Notes: generated from the letters alone by a model not told the origin. Shown: positions 16,288-25,748, numbered from the stretch's first letter. The stretch is DNA of 64,000 nt from Anaerovibrio sp. JC8 (GCF_002100115.1 NZ_ANBM01000002.1:1-64000), one strand, 5' to 3'. Numbers and translations are program-made.

Positions 16288-17379
16288 ATGGAAGCAAATC
16301 GTATATATAACTTTAATCCAGGCCCTTCAATGCTGCCTTTGGATGTATTAAAGGAAGCCCAGGCCGAGTTTTTGAATTTCCAGAACACCGGCATGTCCAT
16401 ATTGGAAATCAGCCACCGTGCCAAGGCTTATGACGATGTTCACAACCAGGCCAAGGCAGATATTCTTGAACTGATGGGTTTGGGTGACGATTACGAAGTA
16501 TTGTTCATCCAGGGTGGAGCCAGCCTGCAGTTCGATATGATTCCTATGAATTTTGCCACCAAGGAAAAGCGGGGCAATTATGTACAGTCCGGAAGCTTTG
16601 CTACAAAGGCTTTCAAGGAAGCCCAGATTTTGGGTGTAGGTTATTCCGCAGCTTCCAGCAAGGATGTGGACTACAAGCACATTCCAACCCAGGACGAAAT
16701 CAAGATGAGCGATGATGCCGCTTATCTGCATCTGTGCTACAACAACACCATCTACGGAACTGAGTACCACTATATTCCTGAGACCGGTGATGTGCCACTG
16801 ATTGCCGATATGTCCTCCGATATTCTTTCCCGCCCTCTGGACTTTAAGAAATTCAGCTTCATTTATGCCGGTGTCCAGAAGAATCTTGGTCCTGCCGGTG
16901 TAGTATTGGTAGTAGCCAGAAAGTCCATGCTGGAAAAGAGTCCGGAAACTCTGCCAACCATGCTGCGCTATGACACCTTCTACAATAAGAATTCCCTGTA
17001 CAATACTCCACCAGCCTTCTGCATCTACATGGTGGGCAAGACTGCCAAGTGGATTAAGGCCCAGGGTGGTCTGGAGGCTCTGGCCAAGGTTAACAAGAAA
17101 AAGGCTGACCTGATATACGGTGTTATCGACAGCAGTGATGGCTTCTACAAGGGTCATGCTGACAGGGACAGCCGTTCCTTCATGAATGTAACCTTCCGTC
17201 TCCCTAGCGAGGAGCTGGAAAAGAAATTCGTAGCCGAGGCACTGGAAAACGGCCTCAGCGGTGTAAAGGGTCACAGAAGTGTGGGCGGTATGCGTACCTC
17301 CATTTACAACGCCATGCCTTATGAAGGGTGTGAAAAGCTGGCAGACTTCATGGAGAAATTCCACAAGGCAAATAAGTAA
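16288..17379 (+). CDS. serC: Phosphoserine aminotransferase
   Basis: PLP-dependent class V aminotransferase of 363 aa converting 3-phosphohydroxypyruvate to phosphoserine with glutamate. The N terminus RIYNFNPGPSMLPLDVL and the PLP-lysine region FIYAGVQKNLGPAGVV (Lys after GVQ) are diagnostic; GGMRTSIYNAMP near the C terminus binds substrate phosphate. An AGGAGG site precedes the ATG at 16288. It is divergent from serA. A serB is not in the window. The gene ends at a strong bidirectional terminator. Confidence 0.97.
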   Translation: MEANRIYNFNPGPSMLPLDVLKEAQAEFLNFQNTGMSILEISHRAKAYDDVHNQAKADILELMGLGDDYEVLFIQGGASLQFDMIPMNFATKEKRGNYVQSGSFATKAFKEAQILGVGYSAASSKDVDYKHIPTQDEIKMSDDAAYLHLCYNNTIYGTEYHYIPETGDVPLIADMSSDILSRPLDFKKFSFIYAGVQKNLGPAGVVLVVARKSMLEKSPETLPTMLRYDTFYNKNSLYNTPPAFCIYMVGKTAKWIKAQGGLEALAKVNKKKADLIYGVIDSSDGFYKGHADRDSRSFMNVTFRLPSEELEKKFVAEALENGLSGVKGHRSVGGMRTSIYNAMPYEGCEKLADFMEKFHKANK

Positions 17380-17414
17380 GCCAGTCTCCAATTACAATAT
17401 AATTACATAAAAAC

Positions 17415-17448
17415 AAGCCAGTTTCCTGCTAGTTCAGGAAACTGGCTT
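17415..17448. terminator. Bidirectional terminator between serC and the DUF4127 gene
   Basis: A perfect 14-bp stem, AAGCCAGTTTCCTG with CAGGAAACTGGCTT, flanked by A- and T-rich tails on both sides. Confidence 0.9.
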
Positions 17449-17464
17449 TTAAATTGCCGTATAT

Positions 17465-19138
17465 TTATTTTTCAGGACTTATCTTAACCTCAAACAATCT
17501 GTTCCATGGACAGGTTATCTGCATTTTCTTAATAAAATCGCTTTTATCTGCAGGCAGATTATCCACGGCAAAGGTATGCATCAAGGAAGTAGCCCGACGC
17601 TCCACATCGCCCTTATCGGCCCCCAGCTCGGAATACACACCCGCATCCTTGAACCAGGAAAGCTGGCGGTTCACCATCTGACGGATATTGGCCTGATAGA
17701 GCCAATCATCCATATAACGAATGGTAAGAAGCTCGTCCTTATCCTTCTTCTTCATATCCTTGGCCAACACACCCTGAGCCAGGGCAAAGCCAATGCTGTT
17801 GGTAGGAGTATTCCACCCGGAATAGGACTGGAGCTTGTAAAGCATCCCCCGGTCCCTCAGCTCCTCCATCAGAGAATTATCGGAGCCGTTTACAAAGGAA
17901 ACATCCGCTACACCTACGGGCTCGCCACGATTAATGGCCCGCTCCATATAGGATACAAATGTCTTAATATCAGGACGTACCTTTTTGGCATTGCTGAACC
18001 AGTTGGCCCCCAGATTATCTCCGGTCTGATGGGTATTCACCATCAGCAGCAAATCCACGTTAGTGCCATTGTCCACATATTCCCCGCCCAAAAGCTTGAC
18101 ATGGGACCGAACCGTGGTATCCACCGGTTCATCGGAATATGGCGGAATAAGATATTTGCCGCTGCCCCAGTTGTAATCAGCTGTTACCACCGGTCGTCTG
18201 CCGGTAATCTCATTAACGGCCCTGGTCAACAGCAGCAGGCCCATTTCATCAATACCAGCAATGTTCTGTACCCGGTCAGCCAGCTTGGAATTACTGTATT
18301 CCTTTAAATGACGGGCCTCCATGTGGGTCTGGGACCAGGCCGCATTGTCATCCCGCCCCAGAACGAGGCACTCAAATTTATTCTTGGCGCCCAAATCAAT
18401 AAGAGCCTCATTTACCCGATAATTTTTATCCCGGCGGTTATTCCAGTCCCGAAGATATTCAGATGGAATCAGCTCCTGAAGGAATTCCAGCTCCTTCTTT
18501 TCCCGGGAATTGAGCCCCCTGTCATCTGCCTTGTCCTTAAGGGCCGTATAACGAAAAATATCCCGGCCATAGGCCTTATAATAATCCGGCTCCTGAGACC
18601 CGGAGTTTTCTCCGGAGGTCGGAGTCCTCATAACAGAGGAAAAGACATAAAGCTTGGCATCATCGTGACGATATTTGTAATCAGCAAAATTAGCCACCCG
18701 TTCCTTGAGCTTCCGCTCCGTAATACTGTGCTTGCGGGAGCTTACCAGACTTCCATAAATCATGCTGTCAGCAGAAATAACGATGGCCTTGATATTAGGG
18801 TCCAGGCCCCATATCTGACCACCGGTATGGAAACGCTTCTGTTCCAGCTTGCTTGGCTTTCTTTTCACGGTTGTATTCTTTTCCAGCCACATCCAAAGCT
18901 TTTCAGGATTCCCCATATTGTCATTGCTTCCCAGCAGCTCGTCAGGAGGTACAATTACCTCGTAGCCCAGCTTTCTGATAGTTTCAGCCGCCATCTCATC
19001 GGATACCGGCCGGTTATCATGGGGAACGAATACGATCTTGCCCTTGGATGCACTATCACTTACTTTCTTGGCAGCCTCAGTGCCCGATGCCACCATCAAA
19101 CATAAAAGACATATAAATAAAACAAATAATTTTTTCAT
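17465..19138 (-). CDS. Exported DUF4127 family protein
   Basis: A 557-aa protein with a clear signal peptide (MKKLFVLFICLLCLMVASG, cleavage near residue 22), placed outside the inner membrane. The body matches my recollection of DUF4127: IVFVPHDNRPVSDEMA near the start, the VISADSMIYGSLVSSRKH segment and LGRDDNAAWSQTH, all rich in Asp/His that could bind metal. Biochemical function is unknown to me. It is the last gene of a minus-strand run with the 223-aa and DUF2225 genes, 32 bp after the former, and ends at the terminator shared with serC. Confidence 0.85.
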   Translation of the reverse strand: MKKLFVLFICLLCLMVASGTEAAKKVSDSASKGKIVFVPHDNRPVSDEMAAETIRKLGYEVIVPPDELLGSNDNMGNPEKLWMWLEKNTTVKRKPSKLEQKRFHTGGQIWGLDPNIKAIVISADSMIYGSLVSSRKHSITERKLKERVANFADYKYRHDDAKLYVFSSVMRTPTSGENSGSQEPDYYKAYGRDIFRYTALKDKADDRGLNSREKKELEFLQELIPSEYLRDWNNRRDKNYRVNEALIDLGAKNKFECLVLGRDDNAAWSQTHMEARHLKEYSNSKLADRVQNIAGIDEMGLLLLTRAVNEITGRRPVVTADYNWGSGKYLIPPYSDEPVDTTVRSHVKLLGGEYVDNGTNVDLLLMVNTHQTGDNLGANWFSNAKKVRPDIKTFVSYMERAINRGEPVGVADVSFVNGSDNSLMEELRDRGMLYKLQSYSGWNTPTNSIGFALAQGVLAKDMKKKDKDELLTIRYMDDWLYQANIRQMVNRQLSWFKDAGVYSELGADKGDVERRATSLMHTFAVDNLPADKSDFIKKMQITCPWNRLFEVKISPEK

Positions 19139-19170
19139 ATTCTCTCAATTATCAAAAACTCACTCAACAA

Positions 19171-19842
19171 TTAACGCAATACATTCAATGCCATTTCCTT
19201 GATATCATCAGGAACATCCACCTTGGTCTGAACTGTAATATACCCTTCATGTGGAGTGGCCGACTCAACCCTGAACAAATCCAGCAGGCGGTGTCCCCTA
19301 AGCTCTGTGGTGGCCAGCTCCGTATTCTCCAGAACAGGCTTTAAATCCACAGTTACCCGGTTGCCCTTAATGGTAGTGGGTATATCCTCCACCTCTATTT
19401 TTCCAAAGAGGTCCTGCACCATGGAAAGGGACATACGGGAAAAGAACCAGGAGGCCAGGCCATGATCCTTCAGGGCTCTTTCCTTCACCTTGAAGGTTAA
19501 GTGGGAATCATCGGTATTATGTACCATATCCTCAATAAGACAGGAAAACTCAATCCGCCCCAATTTTCTGGTATCCGCCTTAATGTCAATCTTTCCATTT
19601 TCATGGGAAGCAACAGTCATAGTCTTAATATTATACTCTTCCTTACTCAGGCGATGCTCCAGAGCATCATTAATGACAGAATCCGGCACGGAAATACTGC
19701 CATTCATAATGTCCATTAACGACTGGTGACTCCAGGTATGCTGTATCACCTGAACCACAGGGCCAAAATCTTCAATGACCTCTGACACCTGATACCAATC
19801 TATATTTGAAGCAGCCTCTATTATAGCTGCAGGTAAATCCAC
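19171..19842 (-). CDS. Uncharacterised protein, 223 aa
   Basis: I do not recognise this family. There is no signal peptide. The middle (residues 75-190) alternates charged and hydrophobic residues in strand-like blocks (IDIKADTRKLGRIEFSCLIE, TIKGNRVTVDLKPVL), suggesting a beta-rich domain after a helical N-terminal part. The GTG start at 19842 follows AAGGATGACC. It lies between the DUF2225 and DUF4127 genes with gaps of 21 and 32 bp, so the three are probably one transcript. Confidence 0.8.
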   Translation of the reverse strand: MDLPAAIIEAASNIDWYQVSEVIEDFGPVVQVIQHTWSHQSLMDIMNGSISVPDSVINDALEHRLSKEEYNIKTMTVASHENGKIDIKADTRKLGRIEFSCLIEDMVHNTDDSHLTFKVKERALKDHGLASWFFSRMSLSMVQDLFGKIEVEDIPTTIKGNRVTVDLKPVLENTELATTELRGHRLLDLFRVESATPHEGYITVQTKVDVPDDIKEMALNVLR

Positions 19843-19863
19843 TATTGGTCATCCTTTTTATGA

Positions 19864-20577
19864 TTACTTCTTCGCAGGCTGCTCCGGAGCCTTGTTTTCC
19901 TCAGCTTCCTCTGCCCGGATATCCTGCCAGAGCTTGCGTGCATCATTATAGAGCTTGTTATCCGTCATCTTCAGATCCTTGTCGTTTATCATTCTGCCCA
20001 AATACTGGGTACAATGCTCCCGATCGCCAAGGCGGTTAAAGAGGGTAGCCAGCAGATACATTACCGTATTGTCTGAAAGACTCTCCACCGGATAACGCTC
20101 CGTCATAAGGGAACGCTCGTAGAGCTGCACTGTCTTTCTGGCCCATTCCAGCTCCTGTTCCTTAAGGCCAACAGTACGGAATACCCAGGAAAGGCGCAGG
20201 GATAAGCCAGCGCTCCTTGAAGGCGGGGTTGAAATGGCCTCAGCACAATAAATAGCCAGCTGGTAGGAGGCAATAGCCTCCGGCAGACCTCTTTCCGGAG
20301 TAAATACAAAACGCACCCGTTTGTCATGAAGGAATTTTGCCAGCATTTCCTTGTGCCTGTCAGGCAATGCTGCGAGGAAATGCTTTTCATCAGCAGCAAA
20401 GCCGCAGTGCTCGCAAACCCAAATGGTGTAGTAATACGGGTTGAAGTCACGGTAATGATTGCAGTAATCATCATCAGTGCGGGAAATCATCAGTCTGGAC
20501 TTAACTTTTACAACTCTGGTTTCCTTGCCGCAAACAGGGCATTGCTTCTCCACCACGAAGGTAAATTCATTTGACAT
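19864..20577 (-). CDS. DUF2225 family protein with zinc-knuckle cysteines
   Basis: Cytoplasmic protein of about 237 aa recognised as DUF2225. Two CxxC pairs near the N terminus (CPVCGK and CEHCGF) suggest a zinc-ribbon, followed by a helical TPR-like body (residues 90-215) and a Pro/Glu/Lys-rich tail. The third candidate ATG (20577) is preferred because GAGGG lies at the best distance; 20586 and 20583 are also possible. Function is not established for the family. Confidence 0.85.
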   Translation of the reverse strand: MSNEFTFVVEKQCPVCGKETRVVKVKSRLMISRTDDDYCNHYRDFNPYYYTIWVCEHCGFAADEKHFLAALPDRHKEMLAKFLHDKRVRFVFTPERGLPEAIASYQLAIYCAEAISTPPSRSAGLSLRLSWVFRTVGLKEQELEWARKTVQLYERSLMTERYPVESLSDNTVMYLLATLFNRLGDREHCTQYLGRMINDKDLKMTDNKLYNDARKLWQDIRAEEAEENKAPEQPAKK

Positions 20578-20628
20578 ACTCATCATCCCTCATTTGGTCA
20601 GTGCCACAAGCACCGACTGTTTTTCTCA

Positions 20629-21327
20629 CTATTTCTTTTCCTTCTTTTTCTTTTTGTCCTTATCGTTACCCTGAGCCTCCATAGCCGCCTTTAACTTGGC
20701 AGCTGACTTCTCATCCAGTTCCTCATTGTCCCTTGCATCCCATGGCTTATGCTCGGCCCGGTATTTGTCCTGGTCAGCCTGCATACGGGCAAGAAGCTCA
20801 TCATCAGCATTGCTGTTGCTTCTAAGTACCAGCTTCACCCTATTGCGCAGGGCATAATCAATGATTCTGTTGTAGAACTTATAGTCGAAGCTCTTTTCTG
20901 AGAGTTTTTCCATCTTAACGGTCTGATCCGGCTTATTCTCTGCCAGAGTGGTCCAGGTAGAGTCCAGAAAATCCTGCTGCTTAAAATCAACAGTCTTGTC
21001 CTGAATATTTATCACATAATACTCAGCCGCACCTACCAGATCGCCAAATCCCTCCACGGAGTTACCGTTCCAGCGGCGCTTGGCCACCACATCATTAATC
21101 ATAAGCTCATCGTAAACCTTGAGGGCAGGCACTACCAGCTTATTATAGTCATAGTTGCCCTCACTGTCCTTAGCATAGCATATCTGCTGCATGTTAAAGA
21201 AATAATCACATCTGGCTGAGGACTGGACCCATTTAAATATAGACTCATCCACCTGGGGACTGGCACCGGCCACGGCGGTCCACAAGGTACATAGAATTGC
21301 AAATAATACAAACACAGACTTTTTCAT
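20629..21327 (-). CDS. Exported uncharacterised protein, 232 aa
   Basis: Signal peptide MKKSVFVLFAILCTLWTAVAG, then a mature part starting SPQVDESIFKWVQSS. The C terminus is a lysine tract. I do not recognise the family. The start at 21327 is chosen over an ATG 18 bases upstream because the GGAGG ribosome site lies between them. Blocks such as FDYKFYNRIIDYA resemble FDEDFYCYIVDSY in the exported protein at 22382-23257, so the two may be distant paralogues flanking metA. It is upstream of DUF2225 on the same strand. Confidence 0.82.
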   Translation of the reverse strand: MKKSVFVLFAILCTLWTAVAGASPQVDESIFKWVQSSARCDYFFNMQQICYAKDSEGNYDYNKLVVPALKVYDELMINDVVAKRRWNGNSVEGFGDLVGAAEYYVINIQDKTVDFKQQDFLDSTWTTLAENKPDQTVKMEKLSEKSFDYKFYNRIIDYALRNRVKLVLRSNSNADDELLARMQADQDKYRAEHKPWDARDNEELDEKSAAKLKAAMEAQGNDKDKKKKKEKK

Positions 21328-21406
21328 CACAAAATATGCCTCCATACATACATCTTCAAAAGTTTACTCTAACCCATCAAAATGAAAAAATTATGAAAAC
21401 ATCTCC

Positions 21407-22348
21407 TTAAACCCGATCATCAGACGGTGTAAGAGTATCCAGTTCATATGGAGTCTCCTGATATACATAATAGTTGAGCCAGTTGGCAAAAAGCAGATTG
21501 GCCACAGACCGCCATCTAACTATAGGTGGCTGGGAAGGGTCATCATCGGGATAATAATTAATTGGTACATTGACATTTGGCATGCCAGCTGCCATATCCC
21601 TGTCGTACTCTGCCTTCAGGGATAACGGATCATACTCGGCATGGCCTGTAATAAAGAACTGACGCTTTTCCAGGTTGGCAATGGCGTAAACCCCGGCCTC
21701 CTCATCGGATTCTGCCATTATAGTAAGCTCTGGCACCTTCAGAATATCCGCCTTGCGGATTTCCGTATGGCGGGAATGAGGCACATAGAACTCATCGTCA
21801 AAGCCCCGGAACAGTCGCTCATTTTCTACACAAAGATGGTGCCTGTACACACCGAAAATCTTTGGTGCCACATCATACTTCTTTATACCATAATGGTAAT
21901 AAAGACCGGCCTGAGCCCCCCAGCATATATGGAAGGTGGAATAGGCATGGGATTTGCTCCACTCCATTATCTCAGCCACCTCGTCCCAATAGGCCACATC
22001 CTCGAAGGGCATCTGCTCCACAGGGGCACCGGTTATGATAAATCCGTCATATTTCTTATGGCGAACCTCTGCAAAGGTTCCATAAAACTCAGTCAAATAA
22101 TCCGTGGCTGTATGGGTAGGTACGTAGGATTCCGTATAAATGAAATCCACCTCCACCTGCAGCGGGGTATTACCCAGCAGGCGCAACAACTGGGTTTCTG
22201 TTACCTGCTTTATGGGCATAAGGTTCAAAATCAACAATTTAAGTGGGCGGATATCCTGACTGTATGCCCGGTCAGAATCCATAACGAATATATTCTCACC
22301 CTCTAAAATCTTCGTTGCCGGAAGATTATTGGGTATCTTAATTGGCAC
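21407..22348 (-). CDS. metA: Homoserine O-acetyltransferase (MetA type)
   Basis: Cytoplasmic 313-aa enzyme that acylates homoserine, the entry to methionine synthesis. The catalytic Cys142 is in HICWGAQAG and the His/Glu pair in ITGHAEYDP (His236, Glu238). Residue 111 is Glu (GAPVE): family work shows Glu here selects acetyl-CoA and Gly selects succinyl-CoA, so this should be the acetyl form despite frequent annotation as succinyltransferase. The start is GTG at 22348 after TGAGGTG. It sits between two exported proteins of unknown function; no other met gene or SAM riboswitch is near. Confidence 0.95.
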   Translation of the reverse strand: MPIKIPNNLPATKILEGENIFVMDSDRAYSQDIRPLKLLILNLMPIKQVTETQLLRLLGNTPLQVEVDFIYTESYVPTHTATDYLTEFYGTFAEVRHKKYDGFIITGAPVEQMPFEDVAYWDEVAEIMEWSKSHAYSTFHICWGAQAGLYYHYGIKKYDVAPKIFGVYRHHLCVENERLFRGFDDEFYVPHSRHTEIRKADILKVPELTIMAESDEEAGVYAIANLEKRQFFITGHAEYDPLSLKAEYDRDMAAGMPNVNVPINYYPDDDPSQPPIVRWRSVANLLFANWLNYYVYQETPYELDTLTPSDDRV

Positions 22349-22381
22349 AAAATCACCTCAAAAACATTTATTGAAAACCGG

Positions 22382-23257
22382 TTACTCCTCATCCAGGCTG
22401 TAACGCTTTAACCAGTTTTCATGCGTGCTCCCGTAAATTTTGAGAGCATTAAGGGCCTTTTCACTGTTGGTGCCCTTTTCGATGGCGTGATACATGCCAT
22501 CTGTGGTATTGGTAATATCCTTCCAGCCGTTTTTGGCATTCCAGGTCATGACCCGAACCACCTTTTCGGTGTACATAGGAATATTCACGGCCTTTTTCTG
22601 GAAGATAATGCTGTCCACCTCACCGCCGGATTTTTTCTTTTCCTGCCATTCCCAGAAAATCACATTCTGCCCCTTCAGGCGCATGGTGGATGTATCAGCC
22701 ATGCTGTACAGAACATCTCCATCCCCGGCCACGTCCTGCCACAGGGTAAGCCAGCGGTCACCGGCAGTGCGCCGCTCATTTTCCCCTTGCTTAAAATAGC
22801 TGTCCACAATGTAGCAATAAAAGTCCTCATCAAACTCCTGGGAATTCATTTCCTTGGGACGAACCGGACTATACTGCTTTTCCCAAAGCTTCTGGTCATT
22901 CTGATCATAGAAGGTCTCATGGATATAAGCCAACATACGGTTCTGAGGATTTACCTCCACCTCTGCCAAGCTGTAAGCCAGCTGCTCCGGCTTGATATCG
23001 CTGATACCATAATTGTCCAAGGTCTCCTTTGCCCCGGCAGGGCTGTAGGTTGTCTTGGTCCAGGCACTTATCTGGACTGCTATATTACCAAAGGACCGCA
23101 GTACCTGTACCTTATCCGGTGCATAAAACTTACTGTATTTATCATCGGAGGAAATCCAGTACCATTCTGCACTATCGTTGGCAGCATATCCCACGGTAAA
23201 CATCATCATGAGGCTGCACAAGCACATAAAGCTAACTATGAATCGGCGTATCATCAT
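22382..23257 (-). CDS. Exported uncharacterised protein, 291 aa
   Basis: Signal peptide at residues 1-25 (hydrophobic core FIVSFMCLCSLMMMFTVGYA) followed by a mature domain beginning NDSAEWYWISSDDKYSKFYAP. The sequence is rich in aromatic residues and Asp/Glu. I do not recognise the family. The pattern W-[IV]-x-S near the mature start and the block FDEDFYCYIVDSY recall the protein at 20629-21327. It is 33 bp upstream of metA. Two adjacent ATGs (23257 and 23254) follow GGAGTGA; the choice is open. Confidence 0.82.
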   Translation of the reverse strand: MMIRRFIVSFMCLCSLMMMFTVGYAANDSAEWYWISSDDKYSKFYAPDKVQVLRSFGNIAVQISAWTKTTYSPAGAKETLDNYGISDIKPEQLAYSLAEVEVNPQNRMLAYIHETFYDQNDQKLWEKQYSPVRPKEMNSQEFDEDFYCYIVDSYFKQGENERRTAGDRWLTLWQDVAGDGDVLYSMADTSTMRLKGQNVIFWEWQEKKKSGGEVDSIIFQKKAVNIPMYTEKVVRVMTWNAKNGWKDITNTTDGMYHAIEKGTNSEKALNALKIYGSTHENWLKRYSLDEE

Positions 23258-23366
23258 ATATCACTCCTTCATAATCTCTTCTGACACTGCATAAAGAGAT
23301 ACAAATACTTCAGCACTATATATTTTATCATAAAACAGTATTTTTGGACAGATAAGCCTGTTAACC

Positions 23367-23395
23367 TTGTGAGATATTTCAGGATATGATAAACT
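23367..23395 (+). promoter_or_regulatory. Possible promoter of the 188-aa gene
   Basis: TTGTGA (23367-23372), 17-base spacer, TAAACT (23390-23395), 29 bases before the start codon. Confidence 0.5.
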
Positions 23396-23424
23396 GCATT
23401 CAGACAAATAGGGGGTTGTAAACC

Positions 23425-23991
23425 ATGAGTTATACTAATTTTCAGGTGGGAGAGAAATTCCCGCTACCAATAAAAAATCAGGGAGACGGAGGACTTTTCC
23501 AGATAGACTCCAACGGTGCCATGTTTATTTTACAGCTGAGCCACACGGACGTTATTGCCACTGAGGCCTTCCGCACCGGGGCCATGGAGCTGGGACTCTT
23601 TGAAGATGAGGGGATTGTGTTCTTCCTCTACAAGATAGACGGTATTTTTAAAGAAGGCTGGGGCGACTCCCCTCTGGGCATTCATCTGCTGCCACCGGGG
23701 AACAAGCCATGCATTGCCGATCTGGATGACCCGGTTATGCACCTTTATCTGGTGGACACCAACCTACAAATTCTCCTGGCCCAGCGCACCGTGACTTTAG
23801 ACAAGGATTTCCACGCCATGCTCCAGAAAAAGGTCCAGGAGCAGCTGGAAAGCTCCATCACTCCGGGTGCCTTTGTCACCACCCTCCAGCGGGTATGGCA
23901 GAAGCACAGCTCCAAGGACATGAGTGACAATGCTTTAATAAAACAATCCGTGGCACTGAACATTCCAAAGCCACCAACACCATTGCACTAA
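23425..23991 (+). CDS. Uncharacterised protein, 188 aa
   Basis: Plus-strand gene starting at ATG after GGGGGTTG. No signal peptide or membrane segment. Residues 1-125 look like one beta-rich domain (MFILQLSHTDVIATEAFRTG, IVFFLYKIDGIFKEGWGDSP), followed by helices and a Pro-rich end. I do not recognise the family. It stands alone between divergent and convergent neighbours, with its own promoter and a strong terminator. Confidence 0.8.
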   Translation: MSYTNFQVGEKFPLPIKNQGDGGLFQIDSNGAMFILQLSHTDVIATEAFRTGAMELGLFEDEGIVFFLYKIDGIFKEGWGDSPLGIHLLPPGNKPCIADLDDPVMHLYLVDTNLQILLAQRTVTLDKDFHAMLQKKVQEQLESSITPGAFVTTLQRVWQKHSSKDMSDNALIKQSVALNIPKPPTPLH

Positions 23992-24005
23992 TCCCGGAAA
24001 CAAAT

Positions 24006-24043
24006 AAGAGGTATTTTGCACGTTTCTGTGCAAAATACCTCTT
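24006..24043. terminator. Bidirectional terminator
   Basis: A perfect 16-bp stem, AAGAGGTATTTTGCAC with GTGCAAAATACCTCTT, between the convergent 188-aa gene and the PHP phosphatase gene. Confidence 0.9.
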
Positions 24044-24049
24044 TATTTT

Positions 24050-24901
24050 TTACCCCAAATCCACCATGATACGCTTGCGCTTGTCGAACATTACCCCCTG
24101 GGTGTAGCCATAGCGCTTTACGTACTCTACGGCTTCGTCTATGTAGCTGCCGCAGTCCTCCGGCTTATGGGCATCGGAGCTGGTGATAACCGGCAGCTCT
24201 GCCTGGGCTGCCAACTTCATAAACTTATAATATGGGGTTATTTCCGCAATTGGATAGCGGTACACGGTTCCGGTGTTTACATCCACACACATATTGGCCT
24301 TCTTTAAGGCCGCGATAGCCCTCTCCAGATAAGGAGTGGCATCAAAGGACGGAATAATGCGGTAAAGGCGGATATTGTATGGGTGACCCAGTATATCATA
24401 AAGACCGCTGGTCACCATATGCTCAATCTCCTTGGTGTAGGCATCATATATTTCATCCAAATTATGGTGGTTCCATTCTGCCATAATTTCCTCAGAATCA
24501 TAGGCCCAGCCATTAATGAAGTGAATGGAGCCAATTATATAATCGAAATCGTACTCCTTCAGGATTTCTGCCACCTGCTCCTGGTTCTGGAAATTGCAGA
24601 CCTCAATGCCGGTCTTGGCATTGTAGCCGGCGGATTTCAGCTTTTCCATAAACTCAAAATAATCATCCAGGGTATGCTTGAATTTGTTGGATTTCAGCCA
24701 CTGCTGCTGAAAACGGCCCACAAAGGAATCATCCAAAATCAAGTCATCGTAGTAAAGCTGCTTGAACTCCGGAAAGGTATGGCTATGCTCGGAAATACCG
24801 ATTTCGTCCAATCCCCGGGCAGCCGCTGCCTCAAAGAAACCCTTGGCCCAGTCAACGTCGTAATCGCCTTTTTCAAAATGCATGTGGTAATCGAATTTCA
24901 T
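24050..24901 (-). CDS. PHP-domain phosphatase, HisK/histidinol-phosphatase-like
   Basis: Cytoplasmic 283-aa metal-dependent phosphoesterase of the PHP family. Metal ligands expected for the trinuclear site are visible: HMH in FDYHMHFEKGD, the His of ISEHSHTF, the Glu of TGIEVCNF, the His in GSIHFINGW, HPYN and SSDAHKPED. The length fits HisJ-type histidinol-phosphate phosphatases, and that is the closest named relative, but no other his gene is nearby, so another phosphate ester is possible. The ATG at 24901 follows AAGGAG. The HAD phosphatase gene lies 49 bp upstream, probably in the same transcript. Confidence 0.85.
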   Translation of the reverse strand: MKFDYHMHFEKGDYDVDWAKGFFEAAAARGLDEIGISEHSHTFPEFKQLYYDDLILDDSFVGRFQQQWLKSNKFKHTLDDYFEFMEKLKSAGYNAKTGIEVCNFQNQEQVAEILKEYDFDYIIGSIHFINGWAYDSEEIMAEWNHHNLDEIYDAYTKEIEHMVTSGLYDILGHPYNIRLYRIIPSFDATPYLERAIAALKKANMCVDVNTGTVYRYPIAEITPYYKFMKLAAQAELPVITSSDAHKPEDCGSYIDEAVEYVKRYGYTQGVMFDKRKRIMVDLG

Positions 24902-24950
24902 ATACTTTCTCCTTACCCCTATAAACCCCTAATATGCTTATCGAAAAATC

Positions 24951-25748
24951 TTAGATTAACCCTTGTTTTATAAAATCCTTAATCTGGTACATTACCCCGT
25001 GCTCCACGTTGCTTCTGGTGGTAAACCGTGCCACCTTCTTAAGCTCAGGATGGGCATTTTCCATAGCATAGCTGTAATATACCGCCTGCATCATTTCGTA
25101 ATCGTTCATATAATCCCCGAAAGCAGCACATTCCTCCGGCTTAAAGCCAAACCTTTCCTGAACCTTCTTAATGGCCCAGCCCTTGTTGGCACCTGGGTTA
25201 AGTACGTCCACCCAGTAATTGCTGCTTAATGACACCTGCTGCTCCGGCTCAAACCGACTCAGTACCGGCATCAGGTTGTGCTCTGCATCCAGCCCTTCAC
25301 AGTCCGCAAAGGCCATCTTCACGAACTCATCGTCGATATCATCAAAGCTGTCCACAAACACGCTGTGGGTAAAGAAGCGACGGGCCTCATGGATATAAGG
25401 CTCCCATTCCTTCCGCACGTAGGCATTTTTCTTGCCGCAGAGAATGGCGTAAATATGATGTTTGTCCGCCTCGGCAATTACCCGGTGAACCAAATCCATA
25501 TCCAGCACGCTGGAACAGATTTCCTTTTCCTGATAAATGTTGAAGGCGCCGTTTTCTGCCAGAAACATGAACTCGTTTTTATATTCCCCCATCTGCTCCA
25601 AAAGGGCAAAATACTGGCGGCCACTGGAAGGGGCAAAAATAACATTGCGCTTTTTCAGCTCCGCCATGACCTCCGGAAACTCCTCCGGCAGATTCCCGTT
25701 TTCGTCCAGCAGGGTACCATCCATGTCTGAAAAAATAATTTTTATCAT
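24951..25748 (-). CDS. Cof-type HAD-superfamily phosphatase
   Basis: Cytoplasmic 265-aa HAD hydrolase of the Cof (IIB) subfamily, which dephosphorylates sugar phosphates or cofactor intermediates. Motif I is FSDMDGTLLDENG, motif II is in APSSGRQ, the lysine of motif III is in NKGWAIKK and motif IV is GDYMNDYEMM; the alpha-beta cap lies between. Substrate cannot be predicted. The ATG at 25748 is followed 797 bases later by the PHP phosphatase. The region upstream contains the palindromic element 25822-26011. Confidence 0.92.
   Translation of the reverse strand: MIKIIFSDMDGTLLDENGNLPEEFPEVMAELKKRNVIFAPSSGRQYFALLEQMGEYKNEFMFLAENGAFNIYQEKEICSSVLDMDLVHRVIAEADKHHIYAILCGKKNAYVRKEWEPYIHEARRFFTHSVFVDSFDDIDDEFVKMAFADCEGLDAEHNLMPVLSRFEPEQQVSLSSNYWVDVLNPGANKGWAIKKVQERFGFKPEECAAFGDYMNDYEMMQAVYYSYAMENAHPELKKVARFTTRSNVEHGVMYQIKDFIKQGLI

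Noticed and set aside
16348-17391. 347-residue minus-strand open frame
   Set aside because: Antisense to serC, which has a promoter, ribosome site and catalytic motifs.
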